DNA of 64,000 bases, taken from assembly GCF_003026495.1 (NCBI RefSeq), contig NZ_PYMA01000009.1:124001-188000 (forward strand), given 5' to 3'. Every line of letters begins with the position of its first letter. Within the stretch, counting starts at the first letter, position 1. Source of the DNA: Photobacterium sanctipauli (GTDB lineage Bacteria > Pseudomonadota > Gammaproteobacteria > Enterobacterales > Vibrionaceae). Below are positions 36,436 to 46,198 of the stretch, one piece after another. Both the position numbers and the translations under genes were made by a program. The notes beneath the pieces are model-generated. The model was not told where the DNA came from. It searched no databases and was given only the letters and a program-made list of their open reading frames with translations.

Positions 36436-36954
36436 ATGAAATACCTACTAGTCTCAGCGATGATTGCCCTCACCAGTCAATCGGCATTTGCAGCCTCCCA
36501 GGCCGAGCAATTTGAAAAACTCAATGCCCAAGATGCCTTGGAGCAGTCGCACCAATGGCACCGTACTGGCGAGGCAACCGTGAAGGTTTTCCCTGACTTT
36601 ATCGAAGCAGAGTTTGCGGACAAATCAACAGCACGGATCCCAACCGGCGATCAGTTCCTGCTCTCAATCGCCCCGTTTGAAAATATGACCCATGGCTGTA
36701 CCTTCCATGTACCTACCGGTTGCCAAGGGGAGATGGTAGAGAAGTCAATGATGGTCGAAATTACCGACAGCCAAACCAACGAAGTGGTTCAGGCTGGTAT
36801 GGTGAGAACCCAGAAAGACGGCTTTATCGATTTCTGGGTACCGAAGAATGGCAGCTACAAAGTCTCGTTTAACTACCAGGGTAAAACAGCCACTGAAGTG
36901 TTAACCACTGATAGTCAAAGCCGTACCTGTATTACCACCATGCAATTGCTGTAG
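36436..36954 (+). CDS. cueP: CueP-family periplasmic copper-binding protein
   Basis: A 172-residue secreted protein. Signal peptide MKYLLVSAMIALTSQSAFAA, then the CueP core with HGCTFHVPTGCQGEM (cysteines C88 and C96) and a C-terminal cysteine C165 (SRTCITTMQL). In Salmonella CueP binds periplasmic copper through three cysteines and is regulated by CueR/GolS/CpxR. All three cysteines are kept here. It is last in the copper cluster, before a strong terminator. Confidence 0.9.
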   Translation: MKYLLVSAMIALTSQSAFAASQAEQFEKLNAQDALEQSHQWHRTGEATVKVFPDFIEAEFADKSTARIPTGDQFLLSIAPFENMTHGCTFHVPTGCQGEMVEKSMMVEITDSQTNEVVQAGMVRTQKDGFIDFWVPKNGSYKVSFNYQGKTATEVLTTDSQSRTCITTMQLL

Positions 36955-36983
36955 GCCATTAATCTAAACGTCAATTGAAACAA

Positions 36984-37015
36984 AAAAAGTGCCGGGCATA
37001 TGCCCGGCACTTTCT
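36984..37015. terminator. Bidirectional terminator after cueP
   Basis: AAAAAAAGTGCCGGGCA-ta-TGCCCGGCACTTTCTT, a perfect GC-rich stem between converging cueP and the gcvR-like gene. Confidence 0.93.
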
Positions 37016-37066
37016 TATTTATCTGACGGTCTGCTTGCTTATCTACTCATTCGAATAAACCGTGAA

Positions 37067-37579
37067 TTAGGCCTCTTCCAGTACCTTCACCCGCAAGTCG
37101 TCATCGACCTGCATGATAGCTTCCACCAGCTGCTCATGATCCACCTCAGCCGGAACATTCAATTGCAACTCGGCATAGAACAGGGCCCGGCCAAGATCCG
37201 GCACACCAATTCGGTGGTTTTCAATTTTAATAATGCCGATGCCAATACCGTCAAGAATATGGGTAATATCATGCACGATACCGGGACGATCCGCTGACTC
37301 GACCTTCATCATGACATGATCCATCTTGATCGGCTCGTTTGATTTAAGATCGTCGATAACCCTGACATCCAAACCTTGCTGATCCGCAAATGCATCCTTG
37401 AGTTGCTGAGCAGCTTCAGCAGGAATATCTATCTTGAGGATACCGACAACTTGTCCATCAAGCCGGTTGATTTTACTGACTAACCACTTGCCCCCCAACT
37501 CATGGGTTTTCGCTGCAAGCTGGTTAATTAACTGAGGATGATCTTGCCCCGCCAGTGTAACGGTTAACTGAGTATTCAT
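37067..37579 (-). CDS. GcvR-like tandem ACT-domain regulator
   Basis: A 170-residue protein with two ACT domains (about 6-75, TVTLAGQDHPQLINQLAAK; about 90-165, MKVESADRPGIVHDITHIL), the architecture of GcvR, which inhibits the activator GcvA of the glycine-cleavage genes. It is related to but not identical with E. coli GcvR, and Vibrionaceae encode several such proteins. The frame opens at 37597; ATG at 37579 with AGGGGG just upstream is preferred. The second domain's HRIGVPDLGRALF is typical of the family. Confidence 0.82.
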   Translation of the reverse strand: MNTQLTVTLAGQDHPQLINQLAAKTHELGGKWLVSKINRLDGQVVGILKIDIPAEAAQQLKDAFADQQGLDVRVIDDLKSNEPIKMDHVMMKVESADRPGIVHDITHILDGIGIGIIKIENHRIGVPDLGRALFYAELQLNVPAEVDHEQLVEAIMQVDDDLRVKVLEEA

Positions 37580-37707
37580 ACGCTCCCCCTCTTCCACAAG
37601 AATTCTTGCTCTATACCCAGACTAGCAAGGGGAAGGCTTCCCTGCCGTGATTCGCCTCGATAAAGACAGGGAATTTATGCCAAATTCATGCAGCCATTCA
37701 CATAATC

Positions 37708-37738
37708 AAAAAAAGAGCGAGCTCAACAGCTCGCTCCC
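37708..37738 (-). terminator. Rho-independent terminator after the chemoreceptor gene
   Basis: Minus-strand GAGCGAGCT-gttg-AGCTCGCTC followed by TTTTTTTG, 50 bases past the mcp stop. On the plus strand no gene runs into it. Confidence 0.9.
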
Positions 37739-37788
37739 TTATCAATGAAACTGCATGCAATGATGGGGGCTCCCCCCAACACTGCGCG

Positions 37789-39249
37789 CTATGCCGTGCG
37801 GTATTTTTCCAGCGCCTTGCCCAAGGTATGGGAGGTATTGGTCAGCGATAGATTCTCTTCCACCGCCTGCTCGGTCACCGAACGAAGCAACTCAGACTGA
37901 TTACGGATATCATGCAGCTCCGAAGCAATATCGTTGGCCACGCCGGTTTGCTGCTCGGCTGCCGTGGCAATTTGGGTGCTCATGTCCATGACCAGCCTTG
38001 CCGACTCGGCAATCGCATCCACGTCCGAGCCAATCTCGGTGATCATATCGCGGCTTTGGTAGGCCTGCTCCAAGGTGCTCGAGGTGATTTGCGAAATACT
38101 CGCCGTTTCCGACTGCAATTTGTCGATCATCGCTTGGATTTCAACCGTTGCTTGCTGGGTGCGGCCAGCGAGGGTTCTCACCTCATCGGCAACCACCGCA
38201 AAGCCGCGGCCTTGCTCGCCGGCCCGTGCCGCCTCAATCGCTGCATTCAAAGCCAACAAGTTGGTCTGCTCAGAGATTGCATTGATAGTGGTGATCACAT
38301 CATTGATCTCTTCTGCTTTTTCATTCAGGCTGCTGACGGTGCGAGAAGCGTCGTCTGTTTGCTGCGACAGCTGCATCACAACCTGGATAGCTTGCTGTAC
38401 CTTTTGGTTCCCCTCATCAATCTTCTTCATATCAGCATCAGACTGGGTTGAGGTTTGCTGGGCAAGGCCTGCAATATCGTTGGCAGATGCCGTCATTTCT
38501 TCCATTGCCGTTGCCACGGAGTCAACCGACGCATATTGCTGCTGGATCTGCTGATCGGCACTTTTGGCCCCGTCCGTCGAGCGCTCTGCCGCTTGCGCCA
38601 AACCGTCGGTACTGTGTTTAACCGTGGTAACCAGTTCGCTCAACGTATCCATGGTGCGATCTAGCTCGAAGCCAATAATACCAAACTCATCACGGCCAAC
38701 ATGGAATCCCAGGCGCGAAGTCAAATCACCATCGGCAATGCGGCGAGTCGCTTGGTGCATCACCCATAATGCGCCACCAAGAAAAGTGGCCAACCAATAC
38801 GAGAGCAAGGCAATAGGCACAAGGATTAACAAGGAGTAGAAAAAGGTGGTGAGTGCCTGGCTTTTCACCGCATCAAACTCTGCGCCAAACGGACGGCTCA
38901 GTTGGGCGTAGCCCTGCTGGTGATTCAGCGCGGTTGCCACTGTCGTCTGAGTATCTGTTTGCTCAGCTTGGGCTGGCAGGCTAACAAGCATTATGCCTTG
39001 CCCAGACAATAGCTGGCGCAGTGCTTGCTCATCCAACCCTGCCGATTGGGCAGTATCAACGATGGCATTTAACCGTGATTGGGTTTCCTGAAGGTGGCTT
39101 GCTTTGTATTGCTCAAGCTTACCGAAATAGTGGCTGGCCGATAGGCCGACGACCAACAAACTCACTAAGCCAAAAAACAGCCAAAACTTATCGTTAATCG
39201 ACATTTTCACAAATAGCCGATCGACCGTACGAAATTCAACTTCTCTCAT
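37789..39249 (-). CDS. Methyl-accepting chemotaxis protein
   Basis: Transmembrane chemoreceptor. The frame is open to 39306, but ATG at 39249 ([20 protein letters not shown]) has GGA at 6 bases and matches the usual Vibrio form; 486 residues. Two membrane segments (about 22-38 and 140-165), a short periplasmic sensor domain of about 100 residues, a HAMP domain, and the conserved signalling tip ([20 protein letters not shown]) are present. The ligand is unknown. No C-terminal CheR-binding pentapeptide is seen (ends EKYRTA). Confidence 0.93.
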   Translation of the reverse strand: MREVEFRTVDRLFVKMSINDKFWLFFGLVSLLVVGLSASHYFGKLEQYKASHLQETQSRLNAIVDTAQSAGLDEQALRQLLSGQGIMLVSLPAQAEQTDTQTTVATALNHQQGYAQLSRPFGAEFDAVKSQALTTFFYSLLILVPIALLSYWLATFLGGALWVMHQATRRIADGDLTSRLGFHVGRDEFGIIGFELDRTMDTLSELVTTVKHSTDGLAQAAERSTDGAKSADQQIQQQYASVDSVATAMEEMTASANDIAGLAQQTSTQSDADMKKIDEGNQKVQQAIQVVMQLSQQTDDASRTVSSLNEKAEEINDVITTINAISEQTNLLALNAAIEAARAGEQGRGFAVVADEVRTLAGRTQQATVEIQAMIDKLQSETASISQITSSTLEQAYQSRDMITEIGSDVDAIAESARLVMDMSTQIATAAEQQTGVANDIASELHDIRNQSELLRSVTEQAVEENLSLTNTSHTLGKALEKYRTA

Positions 39250-39413
39250 TGTTATTCCATGTATGTCCCACTTTGTAGGCAAATGATAACAAGTTGAACA
39301 AGCCAAGTGTGATGGGCAACATATTTATATAATGAGAGCTCACAACAAATATTGCGAAAGGTCGACATTGATCACATCAATAGCTAAAACCTGGTTAACG
39401 CCAAACCCAAGGC

Positions 39414-39448
39414 ATAAAAAAAGCTGCCCCTGAGTTAGGGACAGCTTC
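39414..39448 (-). terminator. Terminator after the 162-residue membrane protein gene
   Basis: Minus-strand AAGCTGTCCCTaactcAGGGGCAGCTT followed by TTTTTTATG, a strong stem with one mismatch and a T-run. Confidence 0.9.
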
Positions 39449-39482
39449 TCTATAATGATGTCACTAAAGACTGGGCAAGTAA

Positions 39483-39971
39483 TTAAATACCCGCACGCTT
39501 TAGCAAGCCATTCATCAGGTTAGAGCTTGATTTAACCTGCTTAGACTTGTTCTTCAGTTCACGCGCCAATGACACATCGTTCATCTCGTTCGCGATGTAG
39601 ATCATCGACTGGTACATATCACGTGGTGTCTTGATACGCTTGGTATCGTTCAACGGGCTGATGATAGAAACAACATCGCGGCCAGTCTTGTTATGCTTGG
39701 TGGCATACTCTAATACAGAATCAAGCAGCTTATCGAGATCAACCATAAACTCGTTGCTTTCAACGCCTTGCTTCTGCATTTCCTTGTAGTTTTTCTTACG
39801 AACCTGCTTGATGATAAACGCAGGTTTGTTGATTTTCTTGTAGCCGAAGTAACCGGCAATAATCAGTAAGGCCACACCACCAGCTACGTAGCCCCAAATC
39901 GAACCGGAAGACTCAACAACCGGTTGGATAATTTCGGCGGCATTGTTAGCAGACACTGGTACATCAGACAT
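39483..39971 (-). CDS. Membrane protein with cytoplasmic helical domain, unknown function
   Basis: Not recognised. 162 residues: a polar N-terminus (MSDVPVSANNAAEIIQPVVE), one membrane segment (about 23-43, SIWGYVAGGVALLIIAGYFG), then a basic region (KKINKPAFIIKQVRKKNYKE) and a helical C-terminal domain (VMSKLLDSVLEYATK-like helices through SNLMNGLLKRAGI). The terminator and the absence of operon partners suggest a single gene. The 257-base gap upstream (39972-40228) contains the ade terminator and otherwise no recognisable signals. Confidence 0.8.
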   Translation of the reverse strand: MSDVPVSANNAAEIIQPVVESSGSIWGYVAGGVALLIIAGYFGYKKINKPAFIIKQVRKKNYKEMQKQGVESNEFMVDLDKLLDSVLEYATKHNKTGRDVVSIISPLNDTKRIKTPRDMYQSMIYIANEMNDVSLARELKNKSKQVKSSSNLMNGLLKRAGI

Positions 39972-40137
39972 ATTGGTAACCTTTAAATTCTTTCATAACG
40001 GAACACTGAGACATTATGCACTCTGCTCTCGCAGAACTATGCGATTTATCAATTTTTCATTCAAATAGGGTGATCGACGTCAAAAAATTGAATGTTTTCT
40101 GGTCAATTTCACTCAACAAAACCAAACTCGCGAAAGA

Positions 40138-40170
40138 AAAAAGGTCAGTTAGCACTGCTAGCCGACCTTT
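40138..40170 (-). terminator. Rho-independent terminator after ade
   Basis: Minus-strand AAGGTCGGCTAGCAgtgCTAACTGACCTT followed by TTTTCTTTCG: a long stem with two mismatches and a T-rich tail, 59 bases after the ade stop. Confidence 0.88.
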
Positions 40171-40228
40171 CTCCTTTTGCATAATATCAGCTCAAAATAT
40201 GCAACTTATTCAGCCTTACGGCGGTAGC

Positions 40229-42037
40229 TCAGTCGCTCGCTTGGGCTTTATTCTCTGGGAACAAAGGCACAAACGATTTGGTCTCGACGTTGATCAAGCC
40301 CTTATCAGACAGCTTGGCTTTCGGGATCACCGGCAATGCAATGGTCGCAATACGCAACAACGGGTTCACCGCCTCCCGGAAGCCTAAGGTCAATACTGCT
40401 TCCTTAAGCTTCTCGCCCTCGACGGCTAACGATTGGCAATCCAATGTCGACATCAACCCTGCCACAGGCAGTGCTAATGAGCCAAGCAATTGGCCGTTAT
40501 TGGCACAAGCAATGCCGCCCTTCATCACTTTCACTTGCTCGATGGCTGCCAGTGCATTTTCCGGCGTATCGTACATCACGGTCAGGTTATGGCTATCGTG
40601 AGAAACCGTCGCCGCAATAGCGCCTTGCTCCAAGCCAGAACCGCTCACCACAGCCAGTGTGCGCTGATCGGTCTTGCCATAACGGTTTTGGATCATCACG
40701 AATTGATGGCCTTCCGGCAGTACCAGTTTGCCACCAACCACAGGAATCGATACCTGCCGCCATTCGGTCAATGATGCATTAAGGCGTAAGTAATGCAGAA
40801 CATTCACGACAACACTGCCATTTTCCACAGGCGGTTGTATGGTTAGCATCTCGGCATTGAAGTCAGGTAACTCAGCAGTGGTATCCTGCTCTTCCAGTGG
40901 GTGTACCTTAGCGGAAAATGGTGCAATATAATGACCATTTTCTGCCACCAGCTTACCTTGGCTGATCACTTTTGCCGGACGCGGATCATGAAGATCATCC
41001 ACCAGCAGAAGATCAGCCACGTAACCCGGTGCGACGGCACCCAGATTGCGAATTTCCAAGTCTTTGGCGGTATGCAAGGTGGCACATCGGATCGCCGTGA
41101 TCGGGTCCAGCCCCGCCTCAATGGCGACTTTCACCACATGGTTCATATGGCCATGTTCAAGAATATCGGCCGCTTCCCTGTCATCGGTACACAGGCAGAG
41201 ATAATCATGGAACTTGAAATCTTTGACCGCCTCGACGATGTCTCGCACATTTCGCGACATCGAGCTTTCTCGCGCTTGTACGTACATGCCAAGGCGCATC
41301 TTATCCTTGGCTTCCTGACCAAAGCGGGTCTCGTGATCGTTGGTTGGCCCGGTGCACAAATACGCGTTCAGGCGCTGGCCAAACATGCTCGGGGCATGGC
41401 CCTGAATGTAGGCCGACTGTTGGGTCGAGCGTACAAGGATCGGATTCATGCGATCGTCTTGCTCCAGCACGCCCAAGAAATCCATCACTTCACCGATACC
41501 GAAGATATTGTCTTCATTGCACAGCGAAATCACGTCTTCGTCGTTAAAGGTTGCCCCCGCCGACTCCATCCCCGGCAAGGCTGGCACGCACGACGGCGCC
41601 AACACCAAATTACGGATAGGCATATCAGCACTGGCTTGTGCCATGTACTTCACCCCATCGGTACCCAGCACATTGCCCACTTCATGCGGGTCGGTCACCA
41701 CGGTTGTCGTTCCCCATGGCAGCACCGCCTTGGCAAAGTTTTGCGGCGTCATCATGGTACTTTCGATATGCAGATGGGCATCGATAAAGCCCGGTATCAA
41801 ATAGCGCCCTTGCCCATCAATCACTTCCAGCGCATCACGCTGGATATCTTCACGATTCAGGTTATCGGGATCCATGTCCACATAGGCAATAAAGCCATCT
41901 TGCACGCCCACTTGCCCAGGGTGGATTTCCCCGGTAAACAAGTTCACCACCTGTACATTGGTCAGTAGTAACTCAACCGGTTGACGCCCCATCGAGGCGG
42001 CAACCAAGGCAGACATATCCTTAGGATTCAGTCTCAT
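40229..42037 (-). CDS. ade: Adenine deaminase
   Basis: Deaminates adenine to hypoxanthine. The longest frame reaches 42247 but overlaps the permease gene. ATG at 42037 with AGGGATACT upstream gives MRLNPKDMSALVAASMGRQP and 602 residues (E. coli Ade 588). Amidohydrolase metal motifs are PGFIDAHLHIEST near residue 85 and FGIGEVMDF, and the C-terminal family domain (VLPEGHQFVMIQNRYG) is present. It is the last gene of a three-gene operon, 7 bases after the permease. Confidence 0.93.
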   Translation of the reverse strand: MRLNPKDMSALVAASMGRQPVELLLTNVQVVNLFTGEIHPGQVGVQDGFIAYVDMDPDNLNREDIQRDALEVIDGQGRYLIPGFIDAHLHIESTMMTPQNFAKAVLPWGTTTVVTDPHEVGNVLGTDGVKYMAQASADMPIRNLVLAPSCVPALPGMESAGATFNDEDVISLCNEDNIFGIGEVMDFLGVLEQDDRMNPILVRSTQQSAYIQGHAPSMFGQRLNAYLCTGPTNDHETRFGQEAKDKMRLGMYVQARESSMSRNVRDIVEAVKDFKFHDYLCLCTDDREAADILEHGHMNHVVKVAIEAGLDPITAIRCATLHTAKDLEIRNLGAVAPGYVADLLLVDDLHDPRPAKVISQGKLVAENGHYIAPFSAKVHPLEEQDTTAELPDFNAEMLTIQPPVENGSVVVNVLHYLRLNASLTEWRQVSIPVVGGKLVLPEGHQFVMIQNRYGKTDQRTLAVVSGSGLEQGAIAATVSHDSHNLTVMYDTPENALAAIEQVKVMKGGIACANNGQLLGSLALPVAGLMSTLDCQSLAVEGEKLKEAVLTLGFREAVNPLLRIATIALPVIPKAKLSDKGLINVETKSFVPLFPENKAQASD

Positions 42038-42044
42038 AGTATCC

Positions 42045-43376
42045 CTATTTAATCGCAAAGAAGTAGATAAGCGGTATCGCCAGCACATACAAGCCCGGAT
42101 GGACATCACGATGGCGCCCGGCGAGTAGCTTGATGGCAATGTAAGACAAGATGCCGATGCTAATACCGTTGGCGATGCTTGAGGTAAACGCACAGAAAAC
42201 AATGGTGGCAAATGCCGGCATCGCTTCGGTCGGATCGTCAAACTCAAGGCGCTTGACGCAGGTCAGCATCGAAATACCCAACATGATCAGCACAGGCGCG
42301 GTCGCAAAAGCCGGGATCATCACCACCAGCGGCACCAAAAACAGGCAGAGCAAGAAGCAAATACCGGTCACAATCGCCGTCAGTCCCGTACGGCCGCCGG
42401 CTTCCACCCCGGCCGCTGACTCGATAAAGGTGGTCAAAGTGGTCATCCCGAACAATGAGCCAATGGTTGTCGCCAGCGAGTCGACCCAGAACGGACGGTT
42501 GATATTAGGCAGGTTGCCGTCTTTATCGAGAAAGCCGGCTTTTTCCGACACGCCGAGCAAGGTGCCTAGCGTCGAGAAGAAATCACCAACAAAAAAAGTG
42601 AAAATAAACGAGATATAACCAAACTGGAGCGCCGCCCAAATATCAAGTTCAAACGCAATAGGCGCAATCGACGGCGGTAGGGAAACCAGCTGCTCTGGCA
42701 CTTGGGTCATGCCCAGCGGAATACCGATAATGGTGACGATAATGATTGCCAGCAGCAACCCACCGTTAATTTTGCGAGCCGCAAAGCCAAACGCCAGCAC
42801 CAAGCCCAATAGCGTTAGCAGCACCGTGCTATCGCTCATGCTACCTAGCTTTATCGCCCCCTCGCCAATCACCATCAAGCCGCCGCTCTTGAATCCAAGC
42901 TGGGCAATGAACAAACCAATCGCAGCCCCAATGGCTATTTTGACGTTGGTTGGCATCATTCGAACAATCAACTCACGCAACCCGAGGAAGGTCAGCAGAA
43001 TAAAGGCTGCGCCAGAAATAAAGACCATTCCCATTGCGGTTTGCCAGTTCACCACACCCTGTGCCACCAAGGTGAAGGCGAAGAAGGCATTGCCGCCCAT
43101 CGCCGGGCCGATCGCAAACGGCAAGTTGGTGAAATACCCCATTGCAAAGCAGCCCAATGCCGAGAACAACGCAACCGCAACGGTAACCGCCCCCACATCC
43201 ATCCCGGCGACACGCATAAACGAAGGGTGAACAATCAAAATGTAAGCCATCGCCATAAAGGTGGTGATCCCCGCCATGACCTCCGTTTTCAACGACGAGT
43301 TTTGTTGGCTAAATTGAAAACGACTATCGAGCCTATCTGACAGCGTCGCCTTTTTTTCTAACTCTTGGGTTAGCAT
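42045..43376 (-). CDS. NCS2-family purine permease
   Basis: A 443-residue inner-membrane permease of the AzgA-like NCS2 branch (adenine, guanine, hypoxanthine). The N-terminus has LKTEVMAGITTFMAMAYILI, followed by GPAMGGNAFFAF and FFVGDFFSTLGTLLGVSEKA, and about 12-14 membrane spans. The operon position between an amidohydrolase and adenine deaminase suggests adenine as substrate, as in AdeP/AdeQ; guanine/hypoxanthine transport (GhxP/GhxQ) cannot be excluded. Confidence 0.9.
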   Translation of the reverse strand: MLTQELEKKATLSDRLDSRFQFSQQNSSLKTEVMAGITTFMAMAYILIVHPSFMRVAGMDVGAVTVAVALFSALGCFAMGYFTNLPFAIGPAMGGNAFFAFTLVAQGVVNWQTAMGMVFISGAAFILLTFLGLRELIVRMMPTNVKIAIGAAIGLFIAQLGFKSGGLMVIGEGAIKLGSMSDSTVLLTLLGLVLAFGFAARKINGGLLLAIIIVTIIGIPLGMTQVPEQLVSLPPSIAPIAFELDIWAALQFGYISFIFTFFVGDFFSTLGTLLGVSEKAGFLDKDGNLPNINRPFWVDSLATTIGSLFGMTTLTTFIESAAGVEAGGRTGLTAIVTGICFLLCLFLVPLVVMIPAFATAPVLIMLGISMLTCVKRLEFDDPTEAMPAFATIVFCAFTSSIANGISIGILSYIAIKLLAGRHRDVHPGLYVLAIPLIYFFAIK

Positions 43377-43385
43377 GTAACGTCC

Positions 43386-44621
43386 CTATTGGTTTTCCAT
43401 GTTGACAATAAACTGGGTCAGCACCTCGGCACCGGCTTCCAAATGCGCATTGTCGGTGTGCTCTTGCGGGTTATGGCTAAAGCCCTTTTCACTGGGTAAG
43501 AACACCATGCCGACCGGACATACTGCGGCAAAAATGCCTGCATCATGGCCCGCCCCGCTGTGAATAGGCACCGCTTGATGGCCAGCTAGCTCTGCAGCCG
43601 CCCCAAGTTGGCGTTGCAAGGCATCATCCATTGCCACTGCCGGCCCCTCGCCCATTAGCTCGGTTTCAAACCTTAAGCCTTCTGTTTCAGCCAGCTGCTC
43701 ACAATAACCAATGATCTGGCGGTGCAAAGCATCGAGCTCGGGATCACTCACGTCACGGACATCGATTTCAAGATGGGCAATCGCCGGAATGATATTGGCG
43801 CGGTTTGGCAAGCAAGTAATACGACCGGCCGTAATCGTGGCGCTATCGGTGGAATGGGCATCAAGCAAGGCTGGAATATGGTGAATAAAGCCCGCTGCCG
43901 CCACCATGGCGTCGCGGCGTTGATCCATTGGTGTGGCACCGGCATGGTTAGCCTGCCCGAAAAACGACAACCTGACACGTCTCAATGCACTGATGGCACT
44001 GACAATGCCCAGTGAAATCCCCATCTGATCCAGCTTGGCTGCCTGCTCGATATGAAGTTCGACAAACGCTGCCGTATTTTGGGCATCATATTGTTGGGTC
44101 GCGATCGCTTCCGGAAACAAGCCATTTTGCTGGCACGCAGTAAAGTAGTCGACACCTTCGGTATTTTTCACCTGCTTGAGATCGTCTAGGCTGAACAGCC
44201 CCGTGACCGCCTTGCTGCCTATGAACGGACTTTTGAAGTCACACCCTTCTTCCGCTTCAAGCGCAATGATCTCAATGGGAAACTCAGTGTGAACGTGGCG
44301 ACGGTTTAAGTCATCCACCATTTTTAGGCTACAGGCGATACCTGCCAAACCATCGTATTTTCCGGCATTGCGCACGGAATCATAGTGGGAACCAAACACC
44401 AAAGCCTTGGCTTGGCTATCTTGCCCTTGGCGGCGCCCCCGCACATTGCCGACATGATCAACATAGGCCTCAAGGCCAAGGTTTGTCATTGTATTAATTA
44501 GATATTCCCGGGCTTGCAGGGATTCTGGCGTACAAGGGAAACGTGTGACCCCATCTGTGGTGGTCGAGAAACTCGCCATATCCTCAAGAAAGGCGGCGAT
44601 AGAAAACGAATAATCATCCAT
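43386..44621 (-). CDS. M20-family amidohydrolase, allantoate amidohydrolase / carbamoylase type
   Basis: A binuclear-zinc hydrolase of 411 residues related to allantoate amidohydrolase (AllC) and N-carbamoyl-L-amino-acid hydrolase. Motifs: GSHYDSVRNAGKYDG (metal ligands), LEAEEGCDF, FVELHIEQ, GQANHAGATPMDQRRD (lid dimerisation) and SGAGHDAGIFA near the C-terminus. It is first in the operon, 9 bases before the permease. Allantoate processing would suit purine catabolism, but no other allantoin genes (allA, allB, uricase) are seen, so the substrate is open. Confidence 0.87.
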   Translation of the reverse strand: MDDYSFSIAAFLEDMASFSTTTDGVTRFPCTPESLQAREYLINTMTNLGLEAYVDHVGNVRGRRQGQDSQAKALVFGSHYDSVRNAGKYDGLAGIACSLKMVDDLNRRHVHTEFPIEIIALEAEEGCDFKSPFIGSKAVTGLFSLDDLKQVKNTEGVDYFTACQQNGLFPEAIATQQYDAQNTAAFVELHIEQAAKLDQMGISLGIVSAISALRRVRLSFFGQANHAGATPMDQRRDAMVAAAGFIHHIPALLDAHSTDSATITAGRITCLPNRANIIPAIAHLEIDVRDVSDPELDALHRQIIGYCEQLAETEGLRFETELMGEGPAVAMDDALQRQLGAAAELAGHQAVPIHSGAGHDAGIFAAVCPVGMVFLPSEKGFSHNPQEHTDNAHLEAGAEVLTQFIVNMENQ

Positions 44622-44674
44622 GATCAGCGTAATTGGTAATTAATATATTAAAGAGGTTATCCAGTATGCCTCAA

Positions 44675-44684
44675 TTACATGTAA
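44675..44684. promoter_or_regulatory. TTACATGTAA palindrome in the divergent gap
   Basis: A perfect 10-bp dyad in the 293-base gap between the amidohydrolase (starts 44621) and the 44915 gene. AACTT-gtt-AAGTT follows immediately. No regulator gene adjoins. I can say only that it is a plausible operator. Confidence 0.35.
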
Positions 44685-44914
44685 CTTGTTAAGTTGTTAA
44701 TTGCATCAAAATGCAACCCAAGCGACTAAAAAACCAACTTATAATCTTAAAAACAACAAGTTAAAGAAAATAAGCAAAACGTCGATTTTTAACTACCTCC
44801 GTGCCCAATCACGGCTGGGGGAAACAATTGTCGGCCATGCCAAGGCAGATCAACGTATCGCACGAAGAAAGTGCTAAGCTATCGGCCGTTAATTTAATAT
44901 CGCAGGGTTGGGGA

Positions 44915-46192
44915 ATGGTAAACAAAAGCAATGTATTGGTCTTTGGCGGCTTGGGGGATCCGCAAAGTGCCGTTGTCGGGCTATATCGAGACTTGCTCTC
45001 TAAGCTGCAAGACAACTACCAGCTAATCGCGGTTGACCCAAGCCTGGCACAACTGGATATCAGCCACCACGCCAAGCAACTGGGCATTGAATATGATGGC
45101 TACTTTGCCAACCTCACCGACTTTGGTTGCTCCCCCTTGGCAAGTACCCCGATCCAAGCGGTATTGATCCTGACGCCGGTCACCACCCACCTCGCTATTG
45201 TTCGGCAGGTCGCCAAGCTTGCATTAGCCGACGATGCCTTGATGGTTATCGAAAAGCCGTCCTTTGCCCTTGATGAAGTCTCGCAAGGCTTCGACCAAGA
45301 CATTGAACAACTTAAGCGCCAAGGCTTACGTTTCTACTTTATTGATACCGCACTAGTGTCACCGGCGCTAGAGTATGTCTTCGACCACCAGCTGATCTCA
45401 GCAGCAGTGCCACCGCATAAAATCATCGCCCATGCCACTGATAATCCGTTGGCGAAATATGCCTATTTTCCATCATTTAGTTTTGAGCAAAAACTCACCG
45501 CCATTAATCAACGGGGCTTGGTCAACCTAAGCAAGAATGGCGGTGCCGGTATCGGCCTCGATATGGGTATTCATGCTGTGGCCGGGTTGATGCGGCTGCT
45601 TGATGAGACGGATTTTGGCTACCGGAACATCCAAATCGACCAGCTTCGCCTTGAAGCCCTCGACCACCCCGATCTAGAGCGCTACCCGGGGGCCGAAACC
45701 CACCTTTTCGTCCACGGCAAACTTGAGTGCCAGCACCAAGCCATTCCCTTTAATTTGATTGGCGGCAAGGGTGGCGACATTTGGGATCGCCGGTTAGAGC
45801 TTCATTACAGTGATAAAATCATTTCCATCGGCTTTGGTACCCTTAAGCACTACCCCTACGTCCATATCCAGCAAGGAAACGAAGCCACTTGGCGTACCTT
45901 CCCGCTCACCACTGCCGGGTACCCTCAGCACTTTGCCGATATCCTCTGCCTTTTGGAACTTGGGGGGGAAGACACACTGACCATCAGTTGCCAGCAAAGC
46001 GAACGGCTGATGAAAAATGCAATGAAGCTATTTGAAGCCACCTATTATCATGCAGGCAAAGCCCATGACGTGCGCGAGCAAGCCATCTATAAAGTCAATG
46101 AGCACCTACCACGATTTTTAACCAAGGATGAGATCCACCATAGAAGCCGGCTTGATAGCTTCATGAAAAAGCATTGCGAGATAGGACAGTAA
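44915..46192 (+). CDS. Gfo/Idh/MocA-like oxidoreductase, unknown substrate
   Basis: Not recognised to a named gene. The frame opens at 44801, but ATG at 44915 starts directly at the Rossmann fold (MVNKSNVLVFGGLGDPQSAV) with AGGG 7 bases upstream; 425 residues. Later motifs are VLILTPVTTHLAIV and MVIEKPSFALDE, the EKP signature of the Gfo/Idh/MocA family, then NGGAGIGLDMGIHAVAGL. It is 6 bases from an MFS exporter, so the two are translated together. It could modify a sugar, a cyclitol or a siderophore-like small molecule that the exporter then handles. Confidence 0.65.
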   Translation: MVNKSNVLVFGGLGDPQSAVVGLYRDLLSKLQDNYQLIAVDPSLAQLDISHHAKQLGIEYDGYFANLTDFGCSPLASTPIQAVLILTPVTTHLAIVRQVAKLALADDALMVIEKPSFALDEVSQGFDQDIEQLKRQGLRFYFIDTALVSPALEYVFDHQLISAAVPPHKIIAHATDNPLAKYAYFPSFSFEQKLTAINQRGLVNLSKNGGAGIGLDMGIHAVAGLMRLLDETDFGYRNIQIDQLRLEALDHPDLERYPGAETHLFVHGKLECQHQAIPFNLIGGKGGDIWDRRLELHYSDKIISIGFGTLKHYPYVHIQQGNEATWRTFPLTTAGYPQHFADILCLLELGGEDTLTISCQQSERLMKNAMKLFEATYYHAGKAHDVREQAIYKVNEHLPRFLTKDEIHHRSRLDSFMKKHCEIGQ

Positions 46193-46198
46193 CCCAAC

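Noticed and set aside
40901..41968. 355-residue open frame on the plus strand
   Set aside because: Exactly antisense to adenine deaminase, with a composition rich in His and Arg from the opposite codons and no recognisable domain. It is a shadow.
42038..42247. 70-codon N-terminal extension of adenine deaminase
   Set aside because: It overlaps the permease 3' end in another frame, while ATG 42037 has a good ribosome-binding site and the family N-terminus.
42151..43230. Two long plus-strand frames opposite the NCS2 permease
   Set aside because: Antisense shadows of a hydrophobic-protein gene: Pro/Ala/Ser/Ile-rich translations without start signals.
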